Origin: Petrosia ficiformis
Lineage: Eukaryota; Porifera; Demospongiae; Haplosclerida; Petrosiidae
Reading direction: 5' to 3'
DNA: 64,000 bases
Assembly (NCBI GenBank): GCA_947044365.1
Contig: OX345636.1
Span: 54,911,746 to 54,975,745 of the forward strand
The notes beneath the pieces were generated by a model. That model saw nothing but the letters and a program-made list of their open reading frames with translations. It was not told the origin of the DNA and ran no database searches. Positions 1 through 12,900 of the stretch are shown here, piece by piece; position 1 is the first letter of the stretch; each line of letters starts with the position of its first letter. Both the position numbers and the translations under genes were made by a program.

Positions 1-430
1 TAACTCACGATTGCCATTTCACCACTTTCAGAAGACTTCTGGTACCAACGAGCATATGGAAACACAACTCATCTTGTTTGAATTAAAAGTATCGCCGTTG
101 AATCAAAGACTGACATCAATTATAATTGATGTAGTGGTTGTTACAACATCGAGGTAGCTCTAAGCTTTCTGCCATGATGATCACTTTCTAGCTCCACTCA
201 TTCACATGATGGGAGCCACAAAAACTAATACTAAATATTAACACTGTGCTTCTTATACTCTTGCTAAGACAGGAGTGTAAGTTGCAACACACACATATAT
301 AATATAATCTCAGTATAACAATTGTAATAGCTATTATTAAATACAGTCAAATATTGGCTCTACTTGTCTTGTCAGTAATCATTCAAATCATTTGTGGTGA
401 GGGTTCTGCACTATGAGTGTATTCATTTTA
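1..430. repeat. Dispersed repeat family, copy A (about 430 bp)
   Basis: This stretch lies in the intron before the first visible convertase exon. It aligns with 8281-8675 and, over its first part, with about 26555-26740. Shared landmarks are AACTCACGA, TTTCAGAAGA, TCTGGTACCAA, CACAACTCATCTT, a GCTCTAAGCTTTC-type block and GAGGGTTCTGC near the right end. No coding potential was recognised. It may continue left of the window. Confidence 0.6.
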
Positions 431-487
431 TGTTGTCTGTAGTTGATAAAAGTTCATGCAAAGATGAATGTATGTTTTGTTATACAG

Positions 488-3400
488 GTCTTGAGTGGAC
501 ACATCCTGATATAAATGAAAATTATGTAAGTTAACAGATGGATGGGTATACAGAAACACTCTACTATATACTTATATACTTACATGCCATAGAATTCTGC
601 TGCAAGTTTTGACTTTGCTTATCTGGATGGTGATCCCTCTCCTGATGACTCATCCAGTGAACCTAATAGTCATGGTACAAAGTGTGCTGGAGAAATAGCT
701 ATGGTTAAGAACAGTCAGTGTGGAGTAGGTGTAGCATACAAGAGTAAACTGGCTAGTAAGTAATACATCTGGGCTTTTTTGGGTGCTCTGGGGATAATTA
801 TATATTATCGTACAGATACCAGTTGGATACGAAGTATTGTCACGAGTCCAAAAAACGAATGACAATGCACATATCCAACAAGTGTATTCTCCCTGTATCT
901 GTACAATAATTATGTAACAGGCTTTTAAAAAAACAAATGTCATCATGAAATAATTTTACAAGGTAAAACCCAGACCAGTAATTATTCCTAGCTACCTTCA
1001 CCTCGGTTATTATTACTTACTTCTTTCAGGATACAATTTTCACTGTTAACAAAAGCTACAAAGCAAGAAAAGATCTCTTTCCAGCTGTTATTACATAATA
1101 GCATGTGACTAGTAATACAATAAAACTTCCAGTCAAGTGGCTTCATGGTGTGTGGTTTGAATGCCTAATTGCAAATGTGTGGGATTCGTCATTTCCATGG
1201 CAAGATAATATATTATCTTACCATAGAAAGGACTTTGTATTTCTTGCTTATTATTTATTAGCAATAGATCGTGATTGAATTAAAAAAAAACAACCATGAA
1301 TCTAGCCTTATTCGTAGGTGATAAAAGTGTATGGAAGGTGTATACATGGTTGGTATGAACTTGGTATACAGTATACGCTATGTATAATTGGCAAACCATA
1401 AATATTAATAACTGTTCTGAGAGGATATTTTTGCTTCCACAGATTATACATCCTGTCTTTATATACTACGTTCATTGGTCCTGTTAAATGAAAAGAGATA
1501 GATTTCACAAATATTAATAATATTTACCCATTCAAGGATTTTAACGTGTAAGAAAGTTGCGAACATTGAAGTGCACTATAGTTGTATTTATCCTACTACC
1601 TACTCAACTTCACCCAATCCATAATCATCTACTAATAATACGTTCAAGTAGTTTTCCTCTTCTATCTACAGTCCGTGGTTCCTTCGGTGATTGCATAGTT
1701 GCTATGGCATGAATTGTGATGGAAATCATCTATCTTTGCATCTGGAGGCTAGTATGGGAAAAAGATAGGTCTGATATTGCTGATGCAAACTGAAAAGACA
1801 TGCTATATGTTTCTCATAACCTATGCACTCTCCAGCAACTTTTTCTTGTGTTTTTGAAATGTGTTCATAATTACGAAGAGCTTTTAAGCTTCTATGACCA
1901 GACTTCTCACTAATTAGTTTCTCTGGTACACCGTTCTCGTACATACGTGTCACTGCTGTAGCACGAAGTGAATGGTGGGTGTACCGAACACCAATTCCTG
2001 ATTTTTCACTTAATTCTGGCAAGAAAGTTTTTAATGTATTTATTCCAACCCTGACTTTACAATACCATGGTTTTTTAGGATTGGCAGGTAAACAATCTAG
2101 AGGTCTGAGGTACAAACCAGGAGGATCTTCAGGTAACTTCTGAAGATACAGATCAAGTAGCCTGACCAAGCACTCTTCAGAATCAGGGTTGGGATAAGCC
2201 CGACCACACTTGTTGGCAGCATTTATATCCTTAAATCTGTGCATATTATTCTTCGATATAAACTCGGTGTATTCATAATATGTTTCTTCAGAATAAACAG
2301 ATACATCATCAGGAAACCGCTTGAATTGTTCAGGTTGAAGATTGTACTGCTCTTCCACTCCGCGCAAGACAAAATATAGTCCAACTCCAAAGAAAACTGC
2401 TCTCTGTAGGGATTTAGGAGTATCATACTCAAGTAAATTTTTTTCCCACAATATGGCCTAGTGTTCATAAGATATAACAGAAGCACTAGCTTTCATTGCA
2501 CCAACACCTTCTTGATGAAGGCTACTAGTAACTGTATGTAAGGTCAAGAAAAACTCACGAAATGCTGGATCATCTTTGTTCATCATGGAAAATGGTGCCC
2601 CGTTTTCTTTCAAAACCCTATTCAGCCCACTAGGAATGCTTCGAATACTTGAAGGAGGATAGGGGCTTCCATCTTCTTTATGAACTTCAAGCACAAAGTA
2701 TCTCATGTACTTGCACACAATAGCTTTATCATGACACTGTAGGATATTCTCGGGGATAGGATTTTCTGGCTTCCTCACACTGCGTTCATTAATCCAGGAT
2801 TCAAACACTCGCACAGCCCAGTTGGTACACTTCTTCGTGTTGGCGGGAATTACGCCCTTTGCAACTTCACTGTATTCAGATTCTTTTACAGAAGATCGAA
2901 ATGTACTTGAGTTTTCTATTTCCTTCAATGGTTGCCGTTTTTTTTTTAGTTTTAAAGACAGTCTTGCCTTCTTTTGTGGAGGATCTTCACTACTAGATTC
3001 CATTTTACCCACCACGTGCAAACTACAAACCAGTTAAAGCACCGTTGGAGTACACTACGGGAATTAATGCACGAAGGGTGTGGTCTTAAGAATGATATAG
3101 CACGAGGCATAGCCTCGTGCTATATCATCCTCTCAACCACACCCTTCGTGCAATAATTCCCGTAGTGTACTCGCAACAGTGCTTTAACTAATACATATAT
3201 ATATATTTAGCATGATGATGACATCATCCCTTTGATGTGGTGAGTTCTATATATTGTTTATAGACCTTCCGTGTGCTCACTATGCAGGAGATGTCACCGT
3301 CATACAATTTATTGTATATAGTATGCTAATATGTCCTATATACTGCATATAGGACCCTTGTTTTGTGTCCTCGGATGTGATATAGCCCTCGCAGGCTCAG

Positions 3401-3493
3401 GCTATGTCACATCCTCGGACACAAAACTCAGGTCCTATTTTGTATATAGGACCTATTAACATACTACATATATTACATGTATATATATATATA

Positions 3494-3532
<39 letters not shown>

Positions 3533-3812
3533 ATTATATATAGTATGATGGTGACATCATCCCTTTGATGTGGTGAGTCCTATGTATTGTATATAGACCT
3601 TCCATTTGCACACTATGCAGGAGATGTCACCATCATACAATATATTGTGTATAGTATGCTAACAGGTCCTATATACTGAATATAGGACCCTCGTTTTGTG
3701 TCCTCAAATGAGATATAGCCCTCGCAGGCTTGGGCTATATCACATCCTTGGACACAAAACTCAGGTCCTATATTTTGTATATAGGACCTATTAGCATACT
3801 ATATAATATACG

Positions 3813-3858
<46 letters not shown>

Positions 3859-3859
3859 G

Positions 3860-3951
<92 letters not shown>

Positions 3952-6900
3952 TATATAATATATACAGTATATTATAAATATATAAATTATTATATAGGAA
4001 ACCTCTCTATATGTAACTTATGTGTATATATGGCATGAGAAAATGGGGATAGTCCTGCAGGACATAAGTGTTCCACTCATTGTATAATGGTACTTTTGTT
4101 TCAAATACATTATTCATGGTTTTACATGTATATTTCTATTTGTATTTCTTGTTACAGGTTTGAAGCTTGATCTTAGTTCATCTACAAATACACAAGAAGC
4201 TGGTGCACTAGGATATAAAAATGATTATATCATGATATATAGTAACAGCTGGGGACCAAGTGATTTTGGATTCGCAGTAGATGGCCCAGATAGTTATGTC
4301 ATAAGTACATTTAAGAATGCAGTAACTTCAGTAAATGTATTATATATAATGTGGTTCGGTTTTATGTACTGTATATAGACCTCAAAGCAGGTCTATATGT
4401 AATATATATAACATGGCTTCAAGGTGTGTATCAGCAATATCAGACCTGAAGCCCGAGATAGCAGCCTGAGGCGATGCCAAGGGCTGATATTGATGATACA
4501 CACCGAGAAGCCATTACATACAATATATTCTATACCTAACATGTACATCAATGTTACCTGACATCTACGGGCTCTACACTCTTTTTTCCATTTGTAAATA
4601 ACTCGTCTCCAACTCTTCAATTTACAACTTGACTGCACATGCTCAGACTGATGCAATCTATTATGAATATCATTATAGGTCTTATATCAGCCCTGTAGTT
4701 TCATATCCACCTGTGGTTGGGTGTTTATCGCATACATAACACCTGTCGGTAACTTTGATGTGGCTGTTATCTATGGTATATATTGGTATATAGACCTTTT
4801 TTAACAACAATTGACAATGGTGCAAATAGATAAAGAATAAACTTCTGATAAAGTGAATACATATAATTATTATGTTGTAAAACCGTTATTGCAATATAAT
4901 TTTTTTGAGTTAATCATGTCACCATTATACTATATATTATAGTATTCTAACAGGTCCTATATTTTGTTTAATATAGGACCAGTTAAAATACCATATACAC
5001 TATATACATGATATATTATCAGAGAGTGCGGTAGTACTCTATGTAGGGATGGCCCGGAAAAAAAATGGCCACCCATACATTTCAATTGCAAATGGAAAGC
5101 TCAAATCTCTGGTAATATATACAAATAAGTTAAAATATACATAACTTACAATGTATTGAGTATTTTTATAACTAACAATACCTTTTAGATGTTCAGAGAT
5201 CTTCGTTAAAGTATAGAACCGGCGAGTAGCAAAACTGGCAAAATATTATTTTCCGCTGTGTCTCCTCTCCTGGCAACGGGAACCTAATATTTCTGCATGT
5301 TCTCCCGGCAACGGTAAAATAAGACAAAATTTCCTGTTCCTGGAAACGGGACCTTGACTATTTTCCAGTATAATCCCGTTCATGATAAAATGGCAGCGTG
5401 TTCTACTGTGAACGATTCTATGAGTCTTCCATGCATGGATACAAGCGACTTAAATCCCGAATTTACCGTTGGTGAGACTTTTCCTACCTTCAATGACCTT
5501 GAAAAGAAGGTGAAGTTATATGAAGAAAAGCATTTTATGAAATTCTGGAAAAGAGAAGCTAGAACCATAGCAGCTGCAAGGGAAAGAATTGATCTACCTC
5601 GACTAATAATTCACACCCTGCAATTCCCATTGGTCGAAGTATCTTAACAGGCAAACGTGCTAGAAGAACCAATCATCAAGGAGAGAAAGGACTAATTTCT
5701 CCTAGTAATTATTTTGTTTGTATTATTTTGACTGTACATGCATGTTTTGGTTTGACGACAGGCTCCTGAACCAGAAAAGGGAAAGCTGCGTCTAAACCTT
5801 CTAGTTTCATTGATTTACACTTTTCCGAAAAGCAAAAAGGTATGTTTATTTGTTCATGACTAACAGAATTTAGTGCCCGCTACAATAAAGTCTAATTGTA
5901 TACCACAACTGCTTTTTTTTCCATAGTCATGCTAGAATGGTTAGTTGACAATAGTGTTCTGAGTGCTGCTATGAAATCTGATGGCTTAATTGATGAGGAT
6001 CAAGTTGAATGTAGACCAGAGAAAGTCCCTTGTTCCATATTGGATGAAACAGTTGAAATTTCGATGATACGCTCTTTCTTACAAGTGAAGCATGGATGGT
6101 TGTGATTCAAAGAAAAAAAGAAGTTGAAAATCTTGCTGATGATGACCAAAAGTCCATCATTTGCGACAGCTGCTTGCTGTGGTATCATTTCTCATGTGTT
6201 TGTCTGAAGGAATTGCCTAAAAAGAAGAAGTGGTTCTGTAAAACCTGTTACTCATCTCATAGGAATCTACTAAATGACTTCTTCCATTATTGTTGATCAC
6301 AGTAAAATTATTGTTGAGATAATATAAATAATGCATGAACGGGATTATACTGAATGGGATTATACTGGTAAATAGTCAAGGTCCCATTGCCAGGAACAGG
6401 AAATTTTGTCTTATTTTACCGTTGCCGGGAGAGGAGACAGCGATTATTTTTCACTATTATTCATAAAAATAGATTTCTACGTTTCTGAAGCTATTAAAGT
6501 AGTTGTAGCACAACTACAAATTTATTTTAAGTTAATAGCAGGGGAACAAACTTCGTACTGTTGTGTTTCTTGACCTAGACAACGAATACTTTCAGCCACT
6601 ACAGCAACCTACTTACGATAGGACGCCATTTGTAATTAACCAAACCCATTAATATTATGGATATTATCAGATGGTGTTCTACAAGTTGTATAAAGTATTA
6701 TACATATCATCACTTCCACAAGTAGCAAAATTTGTAAACCCAGATGATACTGAAATGTCCATGTAAATGTGCTTCTGTACTACTGCATATCATCCACAAA
6801 ATTTAATAGTAAATCCAGATGATACTGAACTGCCCATGTACAAATCATTAGTACAACTGAATGTGTTAGTTGATCACTCTCAGATAAATAATTTCATTAC

Positions 6901-9900
6901 AATTATGCCACTAATTTATTGTATACGAAAATAATAAAAAACATTAAAAAAAATTATTACGTAGATTACGTAGGGACATATATTATTATACCAAGTCATT
7001 TAAAAATAAATTCGAAACAAAAATAATATAGACACATGTTAAAAAATGAAAGAGGATATAGATTGTAATAACAAATAATTAGTAAATTTTGAGTACTGTC
7101 ACCTTCTGGACACCATTCCTGCAGAAAATATCAATACTGGGATTGAAACAGAATAGTCATCACGTGTTTGATCAAACATTTACCTGAATTATTAAAAAAT
7201 AGAATCGAAATAAGAAAAATAAAAAAACATTTAAAAAAAATGAAAGTGTATGTAGGGATATATATCAAAACCAAAAAACAACAGGAACAAGATGGCTTTG
7301 GCAACAAAATGAAATACCACTATAACAACCCTACATAAGTATACACAGCTAGAGTAAAGGCAAAACACAAAGAAGCATTACTTATGTACGGTTGTTATGT
7401 GGAAGTGGTATTTCATTTTGTTGCCAAAGCCATCTTGTTCCTGTGGTATTTTGGTTTTGATATAATATCCCTACATACTCTTTCATTTCTTAAAATGTTT
7501 TTTATATATAATATATAGGTCCTGGGATGTGGTATAGCCCTCGCAGGCTCGGGCTATATCACATCCTCGAACATTAATTTAAGTCAGGTCCTATATTTTG
7601 TATATAAGCCCTTTTAGTATACTATATAATAATACATATATATTTTGTGTGTGCTATAATAAGTATCGATTGTGAATCGTATTGATTTATAAGCTAATAA
7701 CTTCAAATTATATCACAATAATACTTATAGTAGAGTAGTTTCTTTGAGCCTTAATAACACGGTAGAATTTTTTAATTATCAATAACAATAATAAAATTAT
7801 TATTAATAAAAAACTGAACGTTTCGACCCGAAGGTCTTTTTCAGCAGTATACAAAAAACAAAACCAAAGGGCCTATTTATATACAGATAGATGACAGGTG
7901 ATGACGTCATGACAGTACAAAAAGAGTAAAAAAAGTGAGAACAATGATGGCACAGGAGATACAAAGGGTGGTACAGAAAATAACAAGGTTTGACAATGAT
8001 GGTACAAGGAAAGTAAACTATGACATAAACGTTCAGATTAAGTCTGAACTGGTAGAATAGTGTCCCAAGACGGATTAATGTATACTCCAGGGTCTGTATT
8101 GATGGTATATGGAGTACTTCTTATTAAAATAGCTTCTCTGATCTTTCTTCTTCTCCAGTATTTTTCTACTGCTAGAACTTCACACTTGTTCCATAAAATG
8201 CTGTGACCTGTAGAATGCACCTGTACTGATATAGCATTGTTATGATCTCCAATCTTGATGGCTCTCTTATATGAGTACTTGAAAACACAACTCATCTTTT
8301 TTGAAGGCTATTGCTATTGAATCACAGCTTGAAATCAAGTTCATTTGAAGTAGTGGCTGCTACATTATCGAGCAGGCTCTAAGCTTTCAGCCACGACTGT
8401 TAATTTCTAGCTCTACCTATTTTATTCAAGCACGTGATTAAAGCCACATAACTGTTTTATAACCACAGCACTACTTATACTAGGGGATATGTACTCTTGC
8501 TAGGACTGGAGTAACATAATTATGTACACACTTATATAATAATAATAATTATAATTGCAGTATAATAATCATTATTACAGTCTAGTATAGTCTGCAATTA
8601 TTTTCTTGTCAGCAGTTATTCTTGTTTCCCAATCACACCTGTGACGAGGGTTCTGCCTATGAGTCCATTTTTCTTTTTGTTATAATTTTAGTGGGATGCC
8701 CTGCCCTTCAGCCTCATTTGTACAATCAGCTTAGTATGTCATTAATTCTGTTATCCCTATCTTCACATTAGACATTTCAATTAGCTCAGTAACTTCAAAC
8801 TACTAACCTTTATAAGCTTGTTTCTCAAAAGATAACTTCCAATAAATTAGACAATTAGCACTGCATAGCCAATAGCTGAACTTTCTGGCATAAATTATTT
8901 TCTAAGTATATTGTTGATTGAAATATGCAGCTCTGAAGCCAGCTACTTAATAGTATATCAATGATAACAAAATATTTCTTTTAAGCGATGCACCAATAAG
9001 AGATTTTACCGATATTCTGATTAACTGATAATTACTTTAGCTATGTACCAATGACCGACACTGATTCGATATTTTGTCTAACTAATAACTATTAATTAAT
9101 AATACTATAATCACAAGAAATGACAACGTAATATTGTCATTTCTTTATTGCAAATTATTTTTCATTCTTTTCAATTTCACTTATAGAATCTAATAATATA
9201 TATACTGTTGTGTACATATATCATTAGGGACGTAATGGAAAGGGTTCTATATATGTATGGGCTGCTGGTAATGGAGGACAGTATTATGATTCTTGTGCAG
9301 CTGATGGATATGTCAATAGTATCTATACTATAGCAGTTGGATCAGCTGATCAGAATGGATATCAAGCTGACTATGATGAAAATTGTACTGCAAAAATGGC
9401 TGTTACATTCAGTTATAACTCTGATACATTTCCATTTTCTGTAGATGATACAAGGGATCCTTTCAATCAAATTGTAAGTTGGATGTATTATTTCTTCAAT
9501 GACAAAGCTTTTAAATGTACTTCTCATTCAAAAACATGACATAAGAACTCAAAATATGCAAAGGAGATGAATTAAACTAACTATTCAGTGCATACATGAC
9601 CTTTTGTGAGGGATTCTACTCAACTACACGTATCAACCAACAAATTATCACTTTTTAATATTCTCACACACATCATACTCACAAAAAACTCATATTTATA
9701 ATAAACAAGATTTACACTTCTTAATGTGAAAATACCTCATTGAAACACAAATTAAAAATAATAAAATAAAGTTATACCTAAACAACATGTAAATTAGAAG
9801 AATGTAACAAGTTACAGATAAGTGAAAATATAATGAATACTTTAATGGTTATTAGTTGAACATATGTAATTGAGTCCATCACACCTCTGAAACTATACTT

Positions 9901-12900
9901 ATAATTATATAACTGGATAGCTGGAAGATCTGAAAGAAACCAGCATGTAGAAACTGCATCTAATATGGAAAGACATTGCGAAAATTATACAAGAAACATT
10001 TGAAAATAAGAGGCTATAACTATAATAGATTGGAAATTGAAGCAGCAATGATTGTAGAAACCATCACAAAGAAATTATAGAAATACTTTTTGAAACATGT
10101 ATCTTTTGTTTTTCAATTCACAGACAACTACTGATCTTAATGGTGGTTGTACTGATGGATTTACTGGTACAAGTGCTTCTACACCTCTGGTCTCTGCTGT
10201 AATTGCTTTGACACTTGAAGCAAAGTAAGAACTTTGAGTTAAATTTAAGATGTATGACAAAAGTGTTTATTATATTTGAAGTGTTGCTTCGACTTATAAT
10301 TATTATAATAATTATAATAGGATAATAATTATGTATTGGAAATCAAATTAATTTAATTCATTGATCCTGACGATGGAATAGGTGAGAGAGAAGGAGCGTG
10401 AAATAATGACCACTTTATTGTCAGCTGGTTTTACTCCCTCCATATTGGCCAATTTATTACTAATTACTAAAGGTCCAGTTAGTGCAATAAAAGTGGCAAT
10501 ACCTTTCCAAAAGAGATTGTAGTTTATTAAAGCAACACTAATTTTCATTACATACTGTAGTGTCCCTAGATAGGGTATAATATTCACTCATTAATTCAAA
10601 CCCATGTTTAGATACATGTAGTGATTTACCGATAATCGGATCAGTAATTGGTGTTGGTCAATATTGGCCATTATGTTTAGTATCGGTATCGGTTATTTGT
10701 GAAAGATGTACAAATAATGCCTTTACTTGTGATTATAGCATCATTGATTGCTTTTATGATTCTTATTATTATTGAGAAAATTCTCATTTTCATTGAAAGA
10801 GTGAGAAACCAGTAGATACATGTAGATATAATATAGGATTGGTATCAGTGATAAAGTAATTATCGGTTTATCAAAATTAATATTGGTAAATCTCTTATCG
10901 GTGCATCTCTAGATACATGTACATTTCATAAGGCAACCTTTGTCAGCTTATGACTATATACTTTAAATGCAAAGAAAAGTTGTAAAAATCTGTTGTAGTG
11001 ACAATGGCTTTAACAAATCTTCTTTTCAGCAATTTTACATTCTGAACACATTTATTTAGGCGTGTATGCAGTAACTGATGGCAAAGCTTTGATATTGTCA
11101 ATTGACAATTCACAATTAATATAATGCTAAGAACACTCTCTAACCTTACAATAACAACTGAACTAAAAATAAAATTACTACATTATATAAAGCAAATACA
11201 TGAACCCATACAATGAATATTACATCACACATACAATACATTACAATTAATATTATTGCTTCATGTTATATTATATATATTGGGCAAAGGCATAGATAGA
11301 CCCGGGCACACCCCGGGTAATGCTCCCTTGGTTTCTTTTTTCTAATTATAACTGCAGTAGAAGATAAGCTCACTCATTACATTATTACTAATGTAGTTGT
11401 TCAGTTGTATATAGTTGAAGCTACAACTATAGTATTATCTAGTTTTAAGTGAAGATTGCTAAAAGTGTGTGTGTTGCCACACTGACTGATCAAACACTAG
11501 CCCTAGCATTAGAGAAGAGATATTTTGGTATCTGTTGTTTTCTTGGAAGTGTCAAACAAGCTACAATTAAATAATTTATGGACATGTCAAATGTGAGCGG
11601 CTCATGCTAAATTCACATTCAATTAATAGCCATCAATAATTTATGACCAAATGAATAATGAGTTCGTGCACTTTGTGCACGAATTCATTGCTCTGTTACT
11701 ACTCAATGTCTTATACGCCTATGATATTGGGAAAGCACTTCTCCATAATTACATTTGTATGTTAACAAATTAATTTACTTTTAGCTTTACTGTTTAAAGA
11801 GAATGCCCTTCTCAAACCATGTATATAAAACATGCATGGATAAAAATTGGTTTTGATTAATTTTATAGTTCAAACCTCACATGGAGAGATATTCAGTATT
11901 TAATAGTGTATACATCAGATATCACAAAACTGAAAGGAGGAGAATGGATAACTAATGGAGCAGGTCTTAATGTGAGTTCTCAATTTGGATTTGGAGCTAT
12001 TGATGCAGAGGCCATGGTCACCAGAGCTAAAAACTGGATTAATGTACCTAATCAGGTATACCGTGAAATGGATTGGTTAACAACAGGGTGAGTACTGATA
12101 ATATAATAATTATAATAACATGTACTATGTTCTCACTATGATTTTATCAATTGGTGGTTTATATTTAAAAAAATAATTCTGAACAAATATTAATTAATTA
12201 ATTCCCATAGAGCACTGAGCTGGTTATTCAAAATTCTTCCCATTTCCAACACTGGCGTCTTTGCTGCAAATATCTTGGCCACTGTTTACTTTTTTGTATC
12301 CAAATTTGGCTCCTTTTCTAACATATTGTACTACTTCTACCAACTTGCTTACAGGGACTCCTTTATAATTCCCTTCGTACTCTTTATTTAGGGCAAAGGG
12401 CAGCCAAATAACCATCAACCTTTTAGCCATTTTCATCGGTGTCAGGGATAACACCATTTGTGTACTGCTTTGTAATGCTAGGAACACGCTCCCAACTGCA
12501 TAGGGGTCAAATCTCACATATTTGTGACATCATTACTCTACTAAGAGTCAATTAATTGTGCAGTCTTGATGAAATGTATTGAATTTGAATTACCGTATAG
12601 GGAAATTATTAAACAGGGACAAAATTTGGCGTGCTCATCAATATTTTATCATAATAACAGGGAAAAATTATTGATTTCTCAGATTTAATGTATTTATACT
12701 ATAAATGAATTATTATGAAAAATTTATGAATGAAAAAATATATACAAGTTCAGGGTATACATGTTCTAACATACCAGCTCTTTTAAAACCGTTCTTTATT
12801 TCACATGGACAGGATGGCACATGTTCAACAGCTTTTATTATCCATGTGGCACTCAAACTCCATCATTTTCAGCTAGCTTTTCAGGAGAGTTACAACTCAT

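Noticed and set aside
3207..3812. CRISPR-like or satellite array
   Set aside because: There are only two units, they are foldbacks, and the host is clearly a eukaryote.
3730..4038. 102-codon frame rich in Tyr and Ile
   Set aside because: It is the translation of a TA microsatellite and is not a gene.
6096..6296. Functional PHD finger gene
   Set aside because: The first zinc-binding Cys pair is missing and the upstream part is in another frame, so it is a relic.
12224..12517. 97-codon minus-strand frame
   Set aside because: Same reason: part of a degraded piggyBac-like MITE, with no recognised domain.
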